Of a stretch of DNA of 64,000 bases, positions 57,757 to 64,000 are shown piece after piece; positions within the stretch are counted from its first letter, which is position 1, and every line of letters starts with the position of its first letter. The DNA is from Formicarius rufipectus. Its lineage: Eukaryota; Chordata; Aves; Passeriformes; Formicariidae. The notes under the pieces were generated by a model. It worked only from the letters and a program-made list of their open reading frames with translations. It made no database searches and was not told where the DNA came from. The stretch is from NCBI GenBank assembly GCA_013399695.1, contig VXAU01000761.1:112359-176358 (forward strand). Direction: 5' to 3'. The position numbers were made by a program, and so were the translations under genes.

Positions 57757-60105
57757 GTAGGGATGAATAGAGGGTTTGAGTTTTTTATTTGAATAGAAAG
57801 ATATATTTGCTTTTTTTTGTTAGTAAAAGTAGGAGAACAAGAGGAGGAAAAAGGAGAAAAGATGAAGGAGATAATTATATTTCTGCTAAAAAACTTTGAA
57901 AATTGAAGAACAGAATAATCCTTCTAAGTGATATTCTAAGTTTCCATCTAGCTATTCTATAATTACTGTCTGATACATATTTTCTATTTTTCTTACAAAA
58001 ACAGCATTTGAGAATATCTATTTAAAAAATCTTTAAAAACTTATTATATGTCACTTGTACTTCTTCCCTTCTCCAGTATACCAGTTACCCTGACAAAGAT
58101 AGAAATCTAGTATGACACACTCTTATTCCTCTCAAATCCATATCAAATGGTTTTGTATAACTTTATCACTATATAGAACCTTGCAACAATTTCTTTCTTA
58201 ATAATTTCCTGTATTTTTTTTTTTTTAAATGAGAGACTCTTTGTTTTAGAGTTTTTTAAATTCTTCCTCCTACTCTTTCATAGAAAGATACTATGTTTGC
58301 TCTTTATTCTTCTAGGATTTCTTCTATTGTCAACAATTTCTTCATCACTAGATATTGCTTCCACTTTTTTTAAAGTGATTTCAGTCTGGTTTCTTTGAAG
58401 AGTTGCAAGTTGGGTTTTTTTTCACTTTACTTGCCAAGTCATGGAGTTCATTGAAATTTACATTTTGTGCCCATTATGAGTATGTTGCTTTCTTCATTCA
58501 TTTAGATAATTTATTTTACTAGTTTGTAAGTGATTCTCTCTAACTTGCTTTTTGTATTTAAAACCTTAAATAGTTCTCACTGTTCATGTGAAACAAATTC
58601 AGTCTAGTCAAATCTCCATCTGTATGCTTGTGTTGCTTTCCAAAGAGAGTCTTCAAGTATTTGGCCATTGACCATCTGTTTTTCTAGGTATTCTAATTGT
58701 AGTCATCTAAGTCCTTGTGATATTCCTTCCCAGGTACTGAGTTCTGGTTTACTCCCTTGGTTTAAGGACTGCATAACTCCTTTATTTTCTATTGGATGCT
58801 GGATTTACTTGGGGTGATGGAGATCATGTCTCTCCTGCATGTCTCCAACCAGCAGGGAAATACAGTTCTCCTTCCTCTTCAGACACTTTCTCTACTTTTC
58901 CCTTGGTTTCCTTCCTTGATTTTAGACATGTGCATCTAAACATTGAAATATTTAGGTGAAGTTCAGTTTAACTCTATTAGGCACATGAATTTTTGTTGCT
59001 TAGTAGACTAGTGCTTCTGAAGTAAACACGGGATGTAGTTGCAAGACATACATGTGAAATTTTCTTTTGACCTTCTGTTGTTAACCTGGTAGGAGAACTT
59101 GTGACATATACTTTAGCAATCATCTTAGGTGTACTAGACCATTTACAACGTCCTGGATTATTAAATGTGTCGTCTTAGATATCTTGTTGCAAAATGATTT
59201 TTATTGCAATGCCTTATAAAATATGTTGATTGTATCTTTTCCATACTCCTCAGCTCTGGAGAGGTCTCCACACATGGATGTATTTATGTAATATATATAA
59301 AAATATATATANTATAAATATAAATATATATGTATATATAAATATATACATAAATAAAGTGTGGAAATACTGTGGAAATTCCATGAGGCTAAAAAGATTC
59401 AGACAAAAAGGCTGAGTGAAGATCATTTGAAAGCACTGGATTTTTAGTATCTAGAAATTGGAAGGGAGTTTGAAAGTAATGTTCAATCATTTAAAACCAA
59501 AACTGATAACAGAAGGTCGATCAACATTTTCAGAGGTAACAAGAAATAACCAGCTTAATTTGCAACACATTTAAATTTGCTTTAAAAAACACTAAAAAAC
59601 TATTTTGTTACTAAGTAATTCCTGGGTGTCCTAGGTTGTCATAAATAGTACTTTGAACTGTGCATTTCTATAAGGTCATTAAATGTAAGTGTTCCTAAGT
59701 TCAAGTGAACACAATTTCACAATTGTATAAAAGAAAAAAAAAATTAGTACTGTAAGATATAAGCATGAAATACACATACAGAGATTGTATTTTTCAGCCT
59801 ATTAACTCAGAGACGCAGTCCTAAACTTCCACAGAACTTTTGCTCTGTCACTTGTGAACACATGAATTTGCAATATGTTTAGGCTATGAAGCCTGGTACC
59901 AACTTGCTTTGTTTTACAAAATTTTAGAGACTCTTAGTTTGCACATAGTGTTTAATCTATGTTGACCTTCTCATATGCTATCAATCTTTTTGCCCTGGTT
60001 CTTGGAACAGGACAGTATACTAAATAGAGGTAACACTCAGAATTGAAACTACCAAGAAGACAATAATTATTTCTTTACTGTATATATGTTATGTTCATTA
60101 TTATC
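57757..60105. other. Spacer, nothing recognised
   Basis: AT-rich. Contains a (TA)/(AATA) low-complexity tract at 59289-59356 with an N at 59312. No exon or transposon recognised. Confidence 0.45.
59289..59356. repeat. Degenerate (TA)n/(TAAA)n tract
   Basis: Alternating TA runs are broken by AAA units, with one ambiguous base at 59312. Confidence 0.85.
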
Positions 60106-60482
60106 TGTTGCGGTCCGGAAGGGAAAGAGGACACGGTCCACGCGGGGAAGGATGTGAACAGGCGTGAACACTTTATTAAGGAGAGCTTGGGATACTTATA
60201 GGGTTCGGTCGGAGGGTTCTAGAACTTGGGTGGAGTTAGGGGAGGACCACGACACAAAAGGAGAAGGGAAGGAGGGTTTGTAACTTATACGGGAAAACTG
60301 GAGGTGGCTTAGCCTTATAGGGTGGAGCTGCATTGCCCCACTGGCTAGCCAGTGAGGTTTTGGGGTACATGAACCAATCAGGGGGCTGTAATCGGGGTTT
60401 CCATAACTGATCAGAACAGTTGGACATACAGAAGTAATAGAATGGTATTAATTACCTATCTAATACATCTTTTATCCTAACA
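60106..60482 (-). mobile_element. Solo ERV LTR (family D), 377 bp
   Basis: On the - strand it starts TGTTAGGATAAAAG and ends GGACCGCAACA, giving TGTT/AACA inverted termini. U3 contains CTGATTGGTTCATG (CCAAT type). The TATA-like CCCTATAAGTATCC lies near 60190-60203, and AATAAA (as TTTATT) at 60173-60178. The GC-rich U5 contains CGCGTGGACCGTGTCC. A perfect 16-base palindrome CACTGGCTAGCCAGTG sits at 60339-60354. No internal sequence is attached. The flanks TTATC and ATAAC do not make a target-site duplication. CpG sites are still frequent, suggesting this is a younger insertion than its neighbours. Confidence 0.8.
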
Positions 60483-60779
60483 ATAACACTTGAACAGTAT
60501 AAAAACTTGTAAAAACAGCAGCTTTATGGCAAAGGGTATACAGCAGGTGGTTGTGGCAGCAGCAAACAGGTTCATCTATAGGTAGACATTATTCTTTCAT
60601 CAGTTCCTGACAGGTGTCTCTCCTGACAATTATCTATGCATATATGTAGACATATATTTATTAAATGCCCAGAAACTAAAAAAGAGCATAGGTTACTTAG
60701 CATGGAACAGCATGTGTTCAAGTCTCACATTTTATTCTGATAACTGTTAAAAAGTATTCAACATAACACAGGTAACCAG

Positions 60780-60834
60780 CCTTCCTTCCTTCCTTCCTTC
60801 CTTCCTTCCTTCCTTCCTTCCTTCCTTCCTTCCT
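60780..60834. repeat. (CCTT)n microsatellite running into a gap
   Basis: Fifty-five bases of perfect CCTT units end at the gap edge, so the full length is unknown. The Lys-Glu-Gly-Arg repeat seen in - strand frames here is an artefact of the repeat. Confidence 0.98.
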
Positions 60835-61552
60835 NNNNNNNNNNNNNNNNNNNNNNNNNNNNNNNNNNNNNNNNNNNNNNNNNNNNNNNNNNNNNNNNNN
60901 NNNNNNNNNNNNNNNNNNNNNNNNNNNNNNNNNNNNNNNNNNNNNNNNNNNNNNNNNNNNNNNNNNNNNNNNNNNNNNNNNNNNNNNNNNNNNNNNNNNN
61001 NNNNNNNNNNNNNNNNNNNNNNNNNNNNNNNNNNNNNNNNNNNNNNNNNNNNNNNNNNNNNNNNNNNNNNNNNNNNNNNNNNNNNNNNNNNNNNNNNNNN
61101 NNNNNNNNNNNNNNNNNNNNNNNNNNNNNNNNNNNNNNNNNNNNNNNNNNNNNNNNNNNNNNNNNNNNNNNNNNNNNNNNNNNNNNNNNNNNNNNNNNNN
61201 NNNNNNNNNNNNNNNNNNNNNNNNNNNNNNNNNNNNNNNNNNNNNNNNNNNNNNNNNNNNNNNNNNNNNNNNNNNNNNNNNNNNNNNNNNNNNNNNNNNN
61301 NNNNNNNNNNNNNNNNNNNNNNNNNNNNNNNNNNNNNNNNNNNNNNNNNNNNNNNNNNNNNNNNNNNNNNNNNNNNNNNNNNNNNNNNNNNNNNNNNNNN
61401 NNNNNNNNNNNNNNNNNNNNNNNNNNNNNNNNNNNNNNNNNNNNNNNNNNNNNNNNNNNNNNNNNNNNNNNNNNNNNNNNNNNNNNNNNNNNNNNNNNNN
61501 NNNNNNNNNNNNNNNNNNNNNNNNNNNNNNNNNNNNNNNNNNNNNNNNNNNN
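60835..61552. other. Assembly gap, 718 N
   Basis: Left edge is (CCTT)n; right edge is an A run followed by AAGAAG. Three long - strand frames crossing it consist of unknown residues and must be ignored. Confidence 1.
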
Positions 61553-62954
61553 AAAAAAAAAAGAAGAAAAAAACCACCAAACCTCAGGATATTCTGACCA
61601 CATTTATTTGATGCTGATTTGTTATCACTAAAGATTATATTATCAGTATGGGCTGTACTGAATAATTTTATCTTCTCACCTTTTCCTTTCTTCTTCTTTG
61701 TTCTCCTAAGTACCAGCAGGGAGATCATTATTGAGAGCACAGAGATTTCAGCTTCCATCTGCCTCTTGTGGTGCGCATTGTTAATCCACCCTATAAAGCT
61801 GGAAACCACACTTGAAATAAAATACTATTTACTCTCACAAATAGTGCACAGATAGTCCGCATAAGTAGCTTTAAATAGTTTCACAGTCCTAAATAAGAAC
61901 TAAACTATAATTATTTCTCTGCTCATTGTCAATTCAAACTCTAACTAGCAGAATTGTGTTTAACACCATTTTGTTGCAATGCCAGTGAAAGAAATTTCAT
62001 TTGATCATTCAGCTAATACTTAACAACTAATTAAAATGTAAAACCTTTATTGTGGTTCTGAGCCTTTTGGATTTGCTTTCTTTACCTTTAAGTTTAAAAA
62101 TTCGATATTGTTTCTAAATTTAGGAATGCTACCATAGGTTTTCCCTAATGTCACTGAACATACATGACTTTAACAGGAGATTTAGACTAGACAAAATATA
62201 TTTCCAACAAACTCCGTGGTAATTTACTTGATTTTACATTTGCAGCAAATGGACAAAAAGCCTGCACTTACAATAAAGACATCTGTGTTAGGAAATGCTA
62301 ACCAATTTTAAGCAACTAAAAAAGTGATTCATTAGAGTCTCTTAATGCACAGAACTGAGAGCTCTTAAGAAAAGCTAAGAAGTATAAACAACCAAAGGAA
62401 TAAATAAGAAAAAATAATCATACTCAGAAACACAAGGTAATTCTAGTGAGGGTCTGTTACCACTTTTGCAATATACATGAATCTCAACACTAATACAACA
62501 AAATTCACATATCATTAGATAATCTTTGCCTGAAAATTATCAATTGCTGCTCATAAAAAACTATATGTATCTAAAAAATATATTGACTTCCATTACATTT
62601 TATCCTGTTAAGGTATTAAAAAAACAAAGACAATACAACTCTTTATCCTAATTAATGAATATTGCTATAAATAACCAAACTAAACTTTTTATAAACATGG
62701 CATTAGTCAGAACAATTAATGCATTCTAGTAACATACTTGAAAATAAATTGTATTGTAAAACCATAAGAGAAGATAATCCTCCTGTCTGTAAGAATGAAG
62801 TGTGTTAAATGTCTCATTTCTTATCAGTGACAATGTGTTATTAACATTATTCTTCATCTTTTTGTTCTACTTAAGAGAGGAGATTCAAGTAAAAATAGTG
62901 TTTACTACTAACATAAGAATACTGCTAAGTTACCTTGCTCTGTGTTTTACTCAG
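61553..62954. other. AT-rich sequence upstream of candidate exons
   Basis: No definite exon. A pyrimidine tract CCTTTCTTCTTCTTTGTTCT ends at CCTAAG (61710) and could serve as an acceptor. The following frame is open for 48 codons, but no good donor follows. Confidence 0.4.
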
Positions 62955-63021
62955 AACACCCAAATGTATTGCTCAAGGACATAGATTCCATTCCAGATCA
63001 GGCCACTGGAAATGAAAACTG
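62955..63021 (+). CDS. Candidate penultimate coding exon, gene unknown
   Basis: A 67-base segment bounded by a good acceptor (TGCTCTGTGTTTTACTCAG, ending 62954) and a strong donor (CTG|GTAAGAAG, GT at 63022-63023). Only one frame is open: after a two-base split codon it reads HPNVLLKDID, then SIPDQATGNEN, and leaves TG for the next exon. That TG joins the first G of the candidate exon at 63445 to give Trp. The residue mix is protein-like (acidic, with Pro, Gly, Asn) and unlike the Phe/Leu/Ile-rich chance frames nearby. I do not recognise the family. The upstream exon must end with one base of a split codon and was not found. Chance splice-site pairs occur in long AT-rich DNA, so this remains a hypothesis. 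Confidence 0.27.
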
Positions 63022-63444
63022 GTAAGAAGGAATGTTTGTGTCACTCTTATATAGCATAAAAGATCTCTGTGTATTTCTCTGCAAATGAGTATTTTACTTT
63101 ATTATTCAAAGTGCTTGACAAATTGAGTGGGGGTTTTCTGCTTGAATTGGATTATAGTGACCCAATACAATCACTGTTTTTTCAGTCTTCAGACTAATGA
63201 GAATGTCTTGAGGTTTTAATTTTTCATCTCTCCTATTCCCCTTACATTCAAGAAATCATGTCATACTGATTTATATTGTGCCAGTTTCTTTTCTCATTAA
63301 AAGCTGTGTCTAAAAATGAGGTATTGGAATTTTTCAATGTCTAGTTCATTATGTTACATCAGGTACTATGTTCATGTATTGTACTACTGTGACCTATTTT
63401 GAATTTCAATTGCTTAGTAAATTCTGGATTTTTTTCCTCAACAG

Positions 63445-63469
63445 GTATAAACAAGAAATGTCCAGCTGA
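63445..63469 (+). CDS. Candidate terminal coding exon, gene unknown
   Basis: It follows the acceptor GATTTTTTTCCTCAACAG (ending 63444). Joined in phase to the exon at 62955-63021, it adds the short tail WYKQEMSS and then TGA (63467-63469). The 423-base intron between them is a typical avian size. Downstream about 170 bases is AATAAA, consistent with a short 3' untranslated region. Another frame from the same acceptor is open for 34 codons (GINKKCPADQ...), so the phase relation to the upstream exon decides the reading. Confidence 0.25.
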
Positions 63470-63636
63470 TCAAAATGCATACAGCTACCAGGGACGGTGT
63501 ATAGTTGTGGGTCACACTTATTTAGTTTACATATTATACGAAAGTTGAATCGTATCTCTTTCATATGTAAGGCTTCTAATGAGAATTGATTAGAAGCAGG
63601 GCACAGTTAATTTCTTCTTATGCAAAACTCTGAAAT

Positions 63637-63642
63637 AATAAA
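63637..63642 (+). terminator. AATAAA polyadenylation signal for the candidate gene
   Basis: AATAAA lies about 170 bases after the candidate stop codon, with a T-rich stretch (TGATCTTCTTCTGG, near 63671-63684) downstream as expected for cleavage-factor binding. AATAAA is common in AT-rich DNA, so it supports but does not prove the gene end. Confidence 0.25.
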
Positions 63643-63669
63643 GATTAGTTGAAAGCCAGCAATACCATT

Positions 63670-64000
63670 ATGATCTTCTTCTGGAGCTATATGAGTGATT
63701 TCAGTATTTTGTTTTCCTGAATTTACATGTGAAAAATTGTTCCACACATAATGAAAAGACAGACAATACTGTGCATTTAATTACTGTCCACTTCAATGAA
63801 CACAGATGAGAGAATTTTGAGACAAGGTGATGAACAGATTTATTTCAAGGGTGAAATTTTAATAATAAAGTGACACACATATTCCTTTTTCTCTACATTC
63901 AAACCTTAAATGTATTTTGTGCTACTCATAACAAAATTTTACAGTAAATTTACATAATCTCTTTCATACTAATGAAAAGTGTATAGTAGTATTTTGTATT
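63670..64000. other. AT-rich end of window, nothing recognised
   Basis: No exon, repeat family or RNA gene recognised. Confidence 0.45.

Noticed and set aside
60718..61809. Long - strand open frames of 277-363 codons
   Set aside because: They exist only because the 718-base N gap is translated as unknown residues. The real sequence at either side is repeat or short frame.
1..64000. CRISPR arrays, operons, prophage, tRNA or rRNA genes
   Set aside because: No regularly spaced repeats, no cloverleaf or rRNA-like segments, and the repeat content is that of a bird nuclear genome.

Overview
The window looks like one piece of a bird nuclear genome, probably a songbird, taken from an intergenic or deep-intronic region. 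The host call rests on repeats. Many fragments of the avian LINE CR1 are present in both orientations, most recognisable by 3' ends reading ATTCTGTGATTCTGTG or the reverse complement. Several LTRs resemble bird endogenous retroviruses (ERVs), including an ERVL-type LTR with CTGCAGCCCATGGAG-like units. Composition is AT-rich, with scattered microsatellites, single ambiguous bases and three runs of N placed beside homopolymers or tetranucleotide repeats, as in a vertebrate draft assembly. No bacterial or phage organisation is visible.

No confident protein-coding gene was found. Nearly all open frames are short, lack conserved domains, or are read across or antisense to repeats. The best host-gene candidate is a pair of possible terminal exons on the + strand near the right end (62955-63021 and 63445-63469). 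They have good splice sites, a consistent reading phase, a stop codon and an AATAAA about 170 bases later, but I cannot name the gene. One weaker exon-like segment (26243-26314) and two unexplained open frames (1-470 and 18815-19159, both -) are recorded at low confidence.

Layout. 1-2.3 kb: a poly-T start, an unrecognised open frame on the - strand, then quiet DNA. 2.35-3.38 kb: the longest CR1 copy. 3.4-9.7 kb: quiet. 9.7-10.2 kb: a solo LTR with a 6-bp target-site duplication, then a CR1 tail. 10.8-11.0 kb: a cluster of palindromes. 12.8-16.8 kb: CR1 fragments, two of them abutting, and an antisense ERVL LTR fragment. 16.8-26.1 kb: about 9 kb with no repeat I recognise. 26.9-33.6 kb: CR1 fragments, including one CR1 inserted in another. 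38-60.5 kb: an LTR-rich zone with about eight LTR-derived segments and two older CR1 pieces. 60.8-61.55 kb: a (CCTT)n repeat running into a 718-base gap. The last 2.5 kb holds the candidate exons.

The main biological content is a layered history of retroelement insertion. Examples are CR1 within CR1 at 27.2 kb, and an ERVL LTR lying between two diverged copies of a 137-bp sequence, one copy of which was later split by a different LTR (51.3-53.25 kb). I found no convincing new biological system. The most unusual local structures are the GTTTAAAC palindrome cluster at 10.8-11.0 kb and two LTR promoters whose TATA boxes sit in the loop of an inverted repeat.
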